In this document: positions 7,941-15,076 of the stretch, piece after piece
How positions within the stretch are numbered: position 1 is the stretch's first letter
Layout: every line of letters starts with the position of its first letter
DNA from: CAIOSQ01 sp964434345
GTDB taxonomy: Bacteria; Pseudomonadota; Alphaproteobacteria; CACIAM-22H2
NCBI GenBank assembly: GCA_964434345.1
Contig: CAYSUY010000042.1
Span: forward strand, 1 to 24,909
DNA length: 24,909 bases
Direction of reading: 5' to 3'
The notes under the pieces: model-generated
Database searches by the model: none
What the model saw: the letters and a program-made list of their open reading frames with translations, nothing else
What the model was told of the DNA's origin: nothing
Translations under genes and position numbers: made by a program

Positions 7941-8681
7941 TCACGGCGAGAGCAGCCGGATGACGAGAAGGGCAGCGGTCGCGGCCATCATCACGCCGAT
8001 GATCCGGGCGAGGGCAGGAACCCTCATGCGCGGCGCCACCGCCGTGCCCAGGACCACGCCGATCGTGGCGGACAGGGAGAGCACGGCCACCAGACGCCAG
8101 TCGAGGTCGAGCCCATAGGCGTAGCCGAGGCTCGCGAAGATCGTGATCGGCAGGGTGATCGCCTGGCACAGCATCACGGCGCGGCGCGGTTCGACACCGC
8201 GCCAGCCCAGGATCGGCATCAGGGTGATCGGACCGCCAGTGCCGGTCAGCGCGGAGACGGCTCCGACCAGCAATCCCATCAGCGCGAGCTGCCGTCCGGG
8301 TACCGACCTGCCCGCCGCTCCGGGCACGGGCGGCCGCGCGAAGACGCGCACAGCGCTGAAGGCGAGCATCGTTGCGATCGCCCACAGAAGCGCCGCCACC
8401 GATATCCAGGGCAGGAGCGCGGCCCCGGCGAAGGCGCCAGGCACGGCCCCCAGCCATACCGAGGCGCCCGCGCGCAGGTCCAGTTGCCCGCGGCGATACA
8501 CGATCAGCAAGGCGATCGAGGCCGGTGCGATGAACGAGACCATCGCCGCCGGAATGGCCGCGTGCGGCGAGAGCCCGAGGACCATGACAAGCCCGGGCAG
8601 AACGAGAACGCCGCCGATGCTGGTCAGCCCCACCATCAGCCCGGCGACGAGCCCGATCGCGGCGATCGCAAGATCCGTCAC
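7941..8681 (-). CDS. TauE/SafE family membrane protein (putative anion/sulfite exporter)
   Basis: 246 residues, almost wholly hydrophobic with about eight membrane segments in two repeats. Each half carries a glycine-rich entry motif: GLMVGLTSIGGVLVLPGLV near the N-terminus and GAVSALTGTGGPITLMPIL in the middle, the hallmark of TauE/SafE (DUF81). Members are proposed to move sulfite, sulfoacetate or other organic anions, but most are uncharacterised. The likely start is GTG at 8681, 19 bp after the guanine deaminase stop; the upstream continuation of the frame is arginine-rich and not membrane-like. TauE/SafE genes, as I recall, often sit beside purine-catabolism genes in alphaproteobacteria, so a role linked to guanine use is as likely as sulfite export. 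Confidence 0.88.
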   Translation of the reverse strand: MTDLAIAAIGLVAGLMVGLTSIGGVLVLPGLVMVLGLSPHAAIPAAMVSFIAPASIALLIVYRRGQLDLRAGASVWLGAVPGAFAGAALLPWISVAALLWAIATMLAFSAVRVFARPPVPGAAGRSVPGRQLALMGLLVGAVSALTGTGGPITLMPILGWRGVEPRRAVMLCQAITLPITIFASLGYAYGLDLDWRLVAVLSLSATIGVVLGTAVAPRMRVPALARIIGVMMAATAALLVIRLLSP

Positions 8682-8700
8682 GCGGGCGGCATCCGGGCGG

Positions 8701-9168
8701 TCAATATGGGGTCCGGTCGGCCTTGGCGCGCCAGGCGTCGAACGGCAGCCGGCCAGACGCGGCGAGCAGACGCCGCGACGGCAGCGCACGTTCCGCCATC
8801 GGCACGGCGACCTCGCGCCAGAATACGGCGTCGTCGAACCCCGCGCCGGCCGCGTCATCCTTGTCTGCGGCGAAGCAGAGCCGAGACGCGCGGCTCCATT
8901 GGATGGTCGACCAGCACATCGGGCATGGCTCGCAGCTCGAATAGACCACCGCACCGTCGAGCTTGAACGTTCCGAGGCGCCGGCACGCATCCCGAATCGC
9001 GACCACCTCGGCATGGGCGGTCGGATCGTTGTCGCGTGTCACCCGGTTCGCGCCCTCGCCGACGATCCGCCCGTCGCGCACGACGACGGCGCCGAACGGG
9101 CCACCGCCCGCCGCGACATTCTCCACCGCCAGCGCGATCGCGCGGCGCAAGGCGTCTTCATCGGTCAT
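8701..9168 (-). CDS. guaD: Guanine deaminase, CDA-fold (GuaD type)
   Basis: 155 residues, matching the small cytidine-deaminase-fold guanine deaminases such as B. subtilis GuaD (156 residues). Zinc and catalytic motifs are HAEV (H52, E54) and SSCEPCPMCWSTI (C82, C85). DPTAHAEVVAIRDACRRLG, the AGFDD segment and the C-terminal PFDAWRAKADRTPY ending resemble GuaD rather than the tRNA adenosine deaminase TadA, which lacks that tail. It converts guanine to xanthine and ammonia in the cytoplasm. It is divergent from the dioxygenase gene and probably co-transcribed with the TauE/SafE gene. TadA-like activity is the main alternative. Confidence 0.85.
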   Translation of the reverse strand: MTDEDALRRAIALAVENVAAGGGPFGAVVVRDGRIVGEGANRVTRDNDPTAHAEVVAIRDACRRLGTFKLDGAVVYSSCEPCPMCWSTIQWSRASRLCFAADKDDAAGAGFDDAVFWREVAVPMAERALPSRRLLAASGRLPFDAWRAKADRTPY

Positions 9169-9227
9169 CGCCGGGAGACTAGCGCGCCCCGGAAACGGCG
9201 TCGCCGCCTCTGGCGACTGAAATCAAT

Positions 9228-9257
9228 TTGACAGGAATTCAGGCGCACAGATATGAA
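9228..9257 (+). promoter_or_regulatory. Candidate sigma-70 promoter for the dioxygenase operon
   Basis: A perfect -35 TTGACA (9228-9233) is followed after 18 bp by TATGAA (9252-9257, four of six bases of the -10 consensus). This lies in the only AT-rich stretch of the divergent spacer, about 30 bp before the ATG at 9288. Confidence 0.5.
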
Positions 9258-9265
9258 TTTGTATC
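9250..9265. promoter_or_regulatory. Candidate operator palindrome overlapping the -10
   Basis: GATATGAATTTGTATC is an imperfect palindrome (12 of 16 positions symmetric, GATA and TATC arms around AATT). It covers the -10 and the probable transcription start, where a repressor would act. The GntR/FCD regulator encoded two genes downstream is the obvious candidate ligand-responsive repressor; this is inference. Confidence 0.4.
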
Positions 9266-9287
9266 GTCGAGTTCAAGGGAGGAAACG

Positions 9288-10175
9288 ATGTTAGCTCAAG
9301 TGGCGGTGAATATGTCTCCGCACATCGTCATCAAGCCCAGCGGACAGGCCTTGGGCGCGGATATCGTCGGCGCCGACATCCCGAACCTCACCGAGGACGG
9401 CATGGAGGTCATACGCCAGGCGCTCGCCGACCATCTCGTCGTCAGGTTCCGGGCCGCCGCTCCCTCGGATCGCGATTTTCAGGCCTTCGCCGCGCGGCTC
9501 GGGCCGTTGCGCGGGTCGCCCGACTACACGCGCAGCCGGCCGGTCTACATGGCCGATGCGCCGCTGGTCACCGTGATCTCGAACGTGGTCGAGGGCGGAC
9601 AGGCGGTCGGCGAACATGGCGACGGCGAACTGAATTGGCACACAGATCTCGGCTTCGAGGACGAACCGGCCGGGTTCACCTTCCTCCTCGCGCGCGAGGT
9701 CCCGGCCAGCGGGGGCAACACCCATTTCGCCAACATGTACCGCGCCGGCGATGCCCTCCCGGCCGCCTTGCGGACGCGGGTCGAGCGCCTGCGCTGCAAG
9801 CATCAGGCGAGCCACAACGCGCAGGGCGGCAAGCGACCCGGCTACCAGGACATCGAGACCGACGATCCGCGCGAGATGCCGGGGCCCATCCATCCGATCC
9901 TGCGCACCCATCCGCTCACCGGACGCAAGGCGCTCTATCTAGGCCGCCGGTTCGGAGCCTACGTTCCCGGCTTGCCCCTGGCCCGCAGCGAGGCGTTGCT
10001 CGACGAACTCTGGGCACACGCGGCGCTGCCCGAGAATGTCTGGGCCCAGGAATGGCAGGTCGGCGACCTCGTGGTCTGGGACAATCGCTGCACCATGCAT
10101 CGGCGGGATTCCTTTCGGGGCCAGGGCAATCGCCGCATGCACCGCCTCGTTACCCGCGGCGAACGGCCGGTCTGA
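9288..10175 (+). CDS. TauD/TfdA-family Fe(II)/2-oxoglutarate-dependent dioxygenase
   Basis: 295 residues. The iron facial triad is visible as H118 and D120 in NWHTD and H271 in CTMHRRDSF. R282 and R286 lie 11 and 15 residues after the distal His, matching the 2-oxoglutarate and substrate arginines of TauD. The start ATG at 9288 is preceded by GGGAGG at the right distance; an upstream in-frame ATG (9228) lies inside the candidate promoter and has no ribosome-binding site. The enzyme would hydroxylate or cleave an unknown substrate using O2 and 2-oxoglutarate. There is no tauABC or other sulfonate gene nearby, so taurine should not be assumed. The regulator gene follows 1 bp after its stop. Confidence 0.93.
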   Translation: MLAQVAVNMSPHIVIKPSGQALGADIVGADIPNLTEDGMEVIRQALADHLVVRFRAAAPSDRDFQAFAARLGPLRGSPDYTRSRPVYMADAPLVTVISNVVEGGQAVGEHGDGELNWHTDLGFEDEPAGFTFLLAREVPASGGNTHFANMYRAGDALPAALRTRVERLRCKHQASHNAQGGKRPGYQDIETDDPREMPGPIHPILRTHPLTGRKALYLGRRFGAYVPGLPLARSEALLDELWAHAALPENVWAQEWQVGDLVVWDNRCTMHRRDSFRGQGNRRMHRLVTRGERPV

Positions 10176-10176
10176 A

Positions 10177-10920
10177 ATGGCGGCCGCCGAACACCGGCAG
10201 GCGAGTGCCGCGGCGACAGAGCGTGCCCGGCCGACCCTGGTCGACCGCGTCCATGAGCAGGTCCTGCGCCTGATCGTCCGGGGCGAATTCCCGCGTGACC
10301 GCAAGCTGCCGACCGAGGCCGAGCTATGCGAGCGCTTCGGCGTATCGCGCACGGTCGTCCGGGCAGCTTTGATCCGCCTGCGCGCGGACGGCCATCTGCG
10401 CTCGCAGCAGGGATCGGGCTGGATTGTCATGCGCGGCCCCGAACCTGGTGCGCTGCGCTACCCTCCGATCCGCTCGGTGGCCGATCTGGAGCGCAGCTAC
10501 GAGTTCCGTATCGCGGTCGAGGGGCAGGCGGCATGGCTGGCCGCGACGCGGCATACGCCCGAGGATCTCCGCGCCATCGAGGACGCTCTCGCGGAAGCCG
10601 ATTCCGACCATGCACGCTTCGCCCCCGACCTCGCGCCCGAACTGAATTTCCGCTTCCACCGCGCGGTGGCACGGGCCACCGGCAACCCGTTCTTCACGGC
10701 GACGCTGGAGGCGATCCCGAACCTGATCGGTGCGGGCCCGGTCGAACTCCGCTATCCCGGGCTCGACGATCCCGAAGCGCGACGCCGGCTGATCGTCGAG
10801 GAACATCGCGAGATTCATCGTGCGATCGCCCGGCGCGACGCTGCGGGCGCGAAGGCTGCGATCGAACGGCATATCGCCTCGGCGCGCCAATTCGTCTTCG
10901 AGCGGCAGACCGTCGGTTGA
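10177..10920 (+). CDS. GntR-family transcriptional regulator with FCD domain
   Basis: 247 residues. An N-terminal winged helix-turn-helix covers about residues 20-85 (LPTEAELCERFGVSRTVVRAALIRL, then the QQGSG wing). The all-helical FCD effector domain covers about 105-240, with candidate metal-ligand histidines H161 (NFRFHRAV), H210 and H232; the Asp that usually lies four residues before the first His is Asn157. The ATG at 10177 begins 1 bp after the dioxygenase stop, with no good ribosome-binding site, so translation is probably coupled. FCD regulators usually repress neighbouring catabolic genes until a carboxylate-type ligand binds. Its place between the oxygenase and importer points to control of this operon. 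Confidence 0.93.
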   Translation: MAAAEHRQASAAATERARPTLVDRVHEQVLRLIVRGEFPRDRKLPTEAELCERFGVSRTVVRAALIRLRADGHLRSQQGSGWIVMRGPEPGALRYPPIRSVADLERSYEFRIAVEGQAAWLAATRHTPEDLRAIEDALAEADSDHARFAPDLAPELNFRFHRAVARATGNPFFTATLEAIPNLIGAGPVELRYPGLDDPEARRRLIVEEHREIHRAIARRDAAGAKAAIERHIASARQFVFERQTVG

Positions 10921-10958
10921 GTGGCCGCCGCACAATCACGGGGGAGGAGAACAGCAAG

Positions 10959-12266
10959 ATGACGGACATCGCACCCACACGCCGGCAGATGGTCGCCGGC
11001 GCGCTCGGCGTCCTCGGCGCCCCCACGGCACGCGGGCCAGCGCTCGCGCAGGCGCGCGCGACGAAGCTGACGATCATGTCGCATGCAGTCCACAAGGCCG
11101 TCGCGACCGGCGCCAAGGGCGGCGATTCGACCGCCGCGTGGCGCCAGCGCACCGGCCTCGACGCGGAATGGATCACGTTCTCGGTGGAGGGCGTCCACGA
11201 GCGTGTCTATCGCGAAGCCTCGCTCGCCGACGGCAATGTCGACATCGCCTTCCTGCTCGAGCGTTACGGCGGCCCGCATATCGCGGCGCTGTTCGAGGAT
11301 CTGGGCGAGTGGCAGAAGCGCGATCCGATCGAACATTTCGACGAGATCGGCGAGGGGATGAAGGCGGCCCATACCTATCGCGGCCGCATGATCGCGATCC
11401 CCTATCGTCACGCCACGCACGGCTTCTTCTTCAACCGGACCTTCTTCGGAGAGCGCGGGGTGTCGGCTGCGCCGCGGAGCCTGGAGGAGATCGCGGAACT
11501 CGCGGAACGCCTGACCTACGCGCGGGCGGATGGAAGCCGCGTGAACGGCTACGCGCTGTCCATGGACGACCCTTCGGGAATGGTCGACCTCGTCCGCGGG
11601 TTCGGCGGCGAGTTCATCACGCCCGACTATCGCGTCGTGTGCAACGAGCCCAGCGCGGTCAAGGCGGTCGCGCTCGTGCGCGACTGGTATCGCAAGGGGG
11701 TCCTTGCCCGCAACGTGATGAGCTTCAAGACCGAGGAGGTCATCACCGCGATGCAGCAGGGCCGCGCGGCGATGACCAACCAGCCCTTCGGCCGGTTCGT
11801 CAACTACAACGATCCCAGGCAGAGCAAGTTCCCCGGCGCGATCGAGGTGGTCACGATGCCGATGGCCGCCGCGGCGGGCGGCGGCGCCGGACGTCCCGCA
11901 CCGGCCAAGACATCGGTCTGGGCGATGGCGATCCCCCGCAACGCACGCAACAAGGAACAATCCTGGGCCTTGATAAAGGAGTTGTCGTCGCGCGAGAGCA
12001 CGATCCGCGCCGCCGTCAACGGCAACGGTCCGGTGCGCCCGTCCGCCTACGACAATCCCGACGTCCGCCAGCTGGCGCCCTGGTCGGATTTCGAGAAGGC
12101 CGTCCTGCCCTCGGCGCGGCTCGTGCTGCCGGGCTTCGAGAATGCCGCGAAGGCCATGGACATCTACATGGAGGAGGTCCAGCGCGCGATGCTGGGCCAG
12201 GCCGATCCGCAACAGGCGATGGACGCCGCAAAGGCGCGCATCGACCCGCTCCTGCCCAAGGCGTGA
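10959..12266 (+). CDS. ABC transporter substrate-binding protein, CUT1-associated, Tat-like signal
   Basis: 435 residues. The N-terminus PTRRQMVAGALGVLG has a twin-arginine pair (R8, R9) followed by a mildly hydrophobic stretch and ALAQA (cleavage near residue 32), fitting Tat export, or Sec with a weak signal. The mature part is a family 1 extracellular solute-binding protein with the typical IPYRHATHGFFFNRTFF and GRAAMTNQPF segments. The ATG at 10959 has a strong GGGGGAGGAG site about 10 nt upstream. The downstream permease starts in the stop codon overlap. Permease type (EAARVDGA) marks this as a carbohydrate-uptake-1-like system, but the ligand is unknown and the context suggests an amide- or carboxylate-bearing compound. 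Confidence 0.9.
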   Translation: MTDIAPTRRQMVAGALGVLGAPTARGPALAQARATKLTIMSHAVHKAVATGAKGGDSTAAWRQRTGLDAEWITFSVEGVHERVYREASLADGNVDIAFLLERYGGPHIAALFEDLGEWQKRDPIEHFDEIGEGMKAAHTYRGRMIAIPYRHATHGFFFNRTFFGERGVSAAPRSLEEIAELAERLTYARADGSRVNGYALSMDDPSGMVDLVRGFGGEFITPDYRVVCNEPSAVKAVALVRDWYRKGVLARNVMSFKTEEVITAMQQGRAAMTNQPFGRFVNYNDPRQSKFPGAIEVVTMPMAAAAGGGAGRPAPAKTSVWAMAIPRNARNKEQSWALIKELSSRESTIRAAVNGNGPVRPSAYDNPDVRQLAPWSDFEKAVLPSARLVLPGFENAAKAMDIYMEEVQRAMLGQADPQQAMDAAKARIDPLLPKA

Positions 12267-13183
12267 TCGAGCGAGCCGCCCCGGCACCGGCCGGGGCGGC
12301 ACGAGCCCCCATGCATCGCCTTCGTCCCGCGCATTACCTGATGGTCGCACCGGCGCAGCTCATGCTCGCCGCCGTCATCGTCCTGCCCGCGATCAGCCTT
12401 CTGTGGCTGAGCCTCGAGCGATACACCTATGGCCGCGCGCCCGAATTCGTGGGGATGGCGAACTATCTTTTCATCCTCGGCGACCGCGCGTTCTGGCGCG
12501 CGGCGCTCAACACCTTCGTCGTCGTCAACATCGTCGTCTATGGCGAATTGCTGCTCGGCCTCGGCCTCGCGCTGCTGGTCGCCGGATGGGTGCCGTTCCG
12601 GCGCCTCGTCGTGTCGGCCCTGCTCGCCCCCTACGCCATCACCGAGGTCTCGGCGGTGGTGATGTGGCGCTACATGCTCGAGCCCGACATCGGAATGATC
12701 AACTACGCGCTGATCGCCCTCGGCATCGATCAGATCGACTACGGCGGTGATCCGATCGCGGCGCTTGGCGTTGCCGCCGCGATGGCGATCTGGATGCACA
12801 CGCCGTTCACCTTCCTGATCCTCTATGCCGCGCTGCTCACGGTTCCCGTCGAGCTGGTCGAGGCGGCGCGGGTCGATGGCGCCGGTGCGTGGCAGGTCTT
12901 CCGCCACGTCAAGTTCCGCCTGATCGTGCCGGCCATCCTGATCGCGCTGCTCTTCCGCTACATCACCGCGATGCGGCTTTTCGCCGAGATATGGCTGTTG
13001 ACCGAAGGCGGGCCGGCGCGGATGACCGAAGTGCTCGCGGTCTATCTCTACCGGCAGGCGTTCAAGTACCACGAGTTCGGCGTCGCCGCGGCCACCGGTT
13101 TCGCGATGCTCGTGCTGTCGCTGGCGATCGCCATGCCTTATCTGGTCCAGATGTACCGGCGGATGGTGCGCGATGCGGTCTAG
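12263..13183 (+). CDS. ABC transporter permease (CUT1 type, MalF/UgpA-like)
   Basis: 306 residues if the GTG at 12263 is used (GTGA overlap with the binding-protein stop), or 290 from ATG 12311. About six membrane helices; the EAA loop is ELVEAARVDGAGAWQVFRHVKF, the sugar-importer (CUT1) form. EGGPARMTEVLAVYLYRQAFKYHEFGVAAA near the C-terminus is the typical MalF/UgpA-like segment. Its gene overlaps the next permease by 11 bp. The two proteins should form the membrane channel of one importer. Confidence 0.9.
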   Translation: MIERAAPAPAGAARAPMHRLRPAHYLMVAPAQLMLAAVIVLPAISLLWLSLERYTYGRAPEFVGMANYLFILGDRAFWRAALNTFVVVNIVVYGELLLGLGLALLVAGWVPFRRLVVSALLAPYAITEVSAVVMWRYMLEPDIGMINYALIALGIDQIDYGGDPIAALGVAAAMAIWMHTPFTFLILYAALLTVPVELVEAARVDGAGAWQVFRHVKFRLIVPAILIALLFRYITAMRLFAEIWLLTEGGPARMTEVLAVYLYRQAFKYHEFGVAAATGFAMLVLSLAIAMPYLVQMYRRMVRDAV

Positions 13184-14003
13184 CCTCGCTGCCCACACCG
13201 TGCGGGCGTTGCTGGCGACGCTCGCCGTCGCGTGGTCCGTGTTCCCGATCCTGCTCGTGGTCCTGTCGTCGTTCAAGGAAGGCCACCGGATCTTCGAGAC
13301 ACCACCATCCTTCGTCTTTTCGCCGACCCTCGAGCATTACGTGCGGCTCTGGGAGAAATGGCCGGACTTCTTCTCGAACATGCTCAACAGCCTGATCGTG
13401 ACGGTCGGCGCAACCCTGCTGACCGTGGCGACGGCGACGCTGGGCGGCTATGTCCACGCGCGCTATCGCAGTCGTCTGCTGACCGGCACCGCGTTCATGA
13501 TGATCCTGGTCCGGATGCTGCCACCGATCGTCGTGACGCTGCCGCTCTTCCCGGCCGTCAACTGGCTGCGCATACACGACACGCATCTGCTGCTTGTGGT
13601 GATCTACGCGACATTCTTCGTCAGCCTCGCCACCTGGATCATGAAGGCCTTCATCGAACGGATCCCACGCGAGTTGGAGGAGGCCGCTTTCGTCGACGGC
13701 GCAGGGTTGCGCCAGATCCTGCTGCGCGTGATCCTGCCCCTGTCTGCCAACGGGGTCTTCGCGGCATCGGTCTTCGTCCTGGTCTATTCCTGGAACGAGT
13801 ATTTCTTCGCGCTGATCTTCACGACGCGCAGCGCCAAGACCGCACCGCTGGTGATCAGCGAAATCCTCAGCACGGTCGAGGGCGTCGACTGGGGGCTTCT
13901 GTTCGCGGCCGCGACCCTTCAATTGCTGCCGATCGTCGTCTTCGTGGTCGCGGCCCAACGCTACGTCGTCGCCGGCCTCGCCGCCGGCTCCGTCAAGGGC
14001 TGA
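13173..14003 (+). CDS. ABC transporter permease (CUT1 type, MalG/UgpE-like)
   Basis: 276 residues with about six membrane helices. The N-terminus FPILLVVLSSFKEGHRIFETPPSFVF is the classic MalG/UgpE pattern, and the EAA loop reads PRELEEAAFVDGAGLRQILLRVILPL. VLVYSWNEYFFALIFT near residue 210 is also typical. It begins 11 bp inside the preceding permease gene. No CUT1-type ATPase gene follows: the next gene, about 75 bp on, encodes an amidohydrolase. Confidence 0.93.
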   Translation: MRSSLAAHTVRALLATLAVAWSVFPILLVVLSSFKEGHRIFETPPSFVFSPTLEHYVRLWEKWPDFFSNMLNSLIVTVGATLLTVATATLGGYVHARYRSRLLTGTAFMMILVRMLPPIVVTLPLFPAVNWLRIHDTHLLLVVIYATFFVSLATWIMKAFIERIPRELEEAAFVDGAGLRQILLRVILPLSANGVFAASVFVLVYSWNEYFFALIFTTRSAKTAPLVISEILSTVEGVDWGLLFAAATLQLLPIVVFVVAAQRYVVAGLAAGSVKG

Positions 14004-14077
14004 ACCAAGACCGGCGAGACAGTCGACCCGAGGGCGGTGGAGCGCATAGAGTTCCCGTGCACCGCATGGAGAGCGCA

Positions 14078-15001
14078 ATGCCCCGCCCGAAGCTGCACCA
14101 CCTCGGACGCGACAGCGTCTCGTACAAGATCGACGCCGCCGACCCGCCTTTGCTCGAGATCGACGCGCCGGCGGAGGTGATGGTGGAGACGCATGACGCG
14201 CGCACCGGCCGGCTGAAGAAGGCCGAGGAGGTGATGCTCTCCGCGCCGGATTTCCGCGACGCGTTTCCCAAGACAAACCCGGCGACCGGCCCGATCCGCA
14301 TACGCGGGGCCGAACCCGGCGACGCGCTCGCGATCGACGTCCTCGACATCGCACTCGACGATTATGGTTTCCTGATCGTGAAGCCCGATTTCGGGCTCGT
14401 CCGCAACCTCGTCAACCAACCCGAGGCGAAGATCGTCCAGGTCCAGGACGGGATGATCGCCTTCGACCATCTGCGCTTCCCCGTGCGACCGATGATCGGC
14501 GTGCTGGCCACGGCAGCCGACGGACCGGCGATCGGCAGCGCCTATTGCGGCCGGCATGGCGGCAACATGGACAACAACCGCATCCGGCCGGGCACAAGGG
14601 TGCATCTGCCCGTGCGCGTGCCCGGCGCGCATTTCTACGTCGGCGATGTCCACGCCTCGATGGGCGACGGCGAAGTCTGCGGAACGGGGGTCGAGATCGG
14701 CGCGCGCGTCCATCTGCGCGTCCAGGTCGTCAAGGGCGCCGCGCGCGACTGGCCGTGGATGGAGACGCCCGACCTCCTGATCCAGGCCGCCTCGGCCCCG
14801 ACCTACGAGGAAGCATCGGAGATCGCGGTGCGCGAGATGATCGGGTTGCTCGGCGCACGGCTCGGCCTCGCGCCACCCGATGCCTTCATGCTGATCAGCG
14901 CCATCGGGGACGTCCGCGTCAACCAGGCCTGCCGCTCGCCCATCGATGTGAGCGTGCGGGTCGAGGTACCGAAACTCAACGCCGGCCTGACCACGGGATG
15001 A
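14078..15001 (+). CDS. Acetamidase/formamidase family amidohydrolase
   Basis: 307 residues. HGGNMDNN (about 160-167) and GDVHASMGDGEVCGTGVE (189-206) are the signatures of the FmdA/AmdA acetamidase-formamidase family, which hydrolyses short amides to carboxylate and ammonia. DAFPKTNPATGPIRIRGAEPGDAL near residue 61-85 is also typical. This is the short form (about 300 residues), less studied than the roughly 400-residue FmdA. The ATG at 14078 follows a GGAGAG site; an ATG four codons upstream (14066) is possible. No signal peptide: cytoplasmic. Being last after an importer, it probably acts on the imported compound or a product of the dioxygenase. The exact amide is unknown. Confidence 0.9.
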   Translation: MPRPKLHHLGRDSVSYKIDAADPPLLEIDAPAEVMVETHDARTGRLKKAEEVMLSAPDFRDAFPKTNPATGPIRIRGAEPGDALAIDVLDIALDDYGFLIVKPDFGLVRNLVNQPEAKIVQVQDGMIAFDHLRFPVRPMIGVLATAADGPAIGSAYCGRHGGNMDNNRIRPGTRVHLPVRVPGAHFYVGDVHASMGDGEVCGTGVEIGARVHLRVQVVKGAARDWPWMETPDLLIQAASAPTYEEASEIAVREMIGLLGARLGLAPPDAFMLISAIGDVRVNQACRSPIDVSVRVEVPKLNAGLTTG

Positions 15002-15003
15002 GG

Positions 15004-15022
15004 CATCGACATCGCGTCGATG
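15004..15022 (+). terminator. Small hairpin after the amidohydrolase gene
   Basis: CATCGAC (15004-15010) and GTCGATG (15016-15022) form a perfect 7-bp stem with a 5-nt loop, 2 bp after the stop. It is followed by ACATTTATGTT, which is T-rich but not a clean T-tract. A weak terminator or attenuating structure is possible. Confidence 0.35.
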
Positions 15023-15049
15023 ACATTTATGTTACGGTTTCCAAATAAG
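15020..15049 (+). promoter_or_regulatory. Candidate promoter of the second plus-strand importer
   Basis: ATGACA (15020-15025, five of six -35 bases) and AATAAG (15044-15049, four of six -10 bases) are spaced by 18 bp in an AT-rich patch unusual for this window. It would start transcription about 25 bp before the binding-protein ATG at 15077. The -35 overlaps the hairpin arm. Confidence 0.35.
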
Positions 15050-15076
15050 GCCGCCGTCAAGACAGGGAGACGTCCA

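Noticed and set aside
9288..10175. Calling the dioxygenase taurine dioxygenase (tauD)
   Set aside because: The catalytic residues fit the superfamily, but there is no tauABC or other sulfur gene nearby, and the family has many substrates.
10815..12350. Long minus-strand open frame opposite the CUT1 binding-protein gene
   Set aside because: The plus strand encodes a recognisable binding protein with a strong ribosome-binding site; the antisense product has no domain features.
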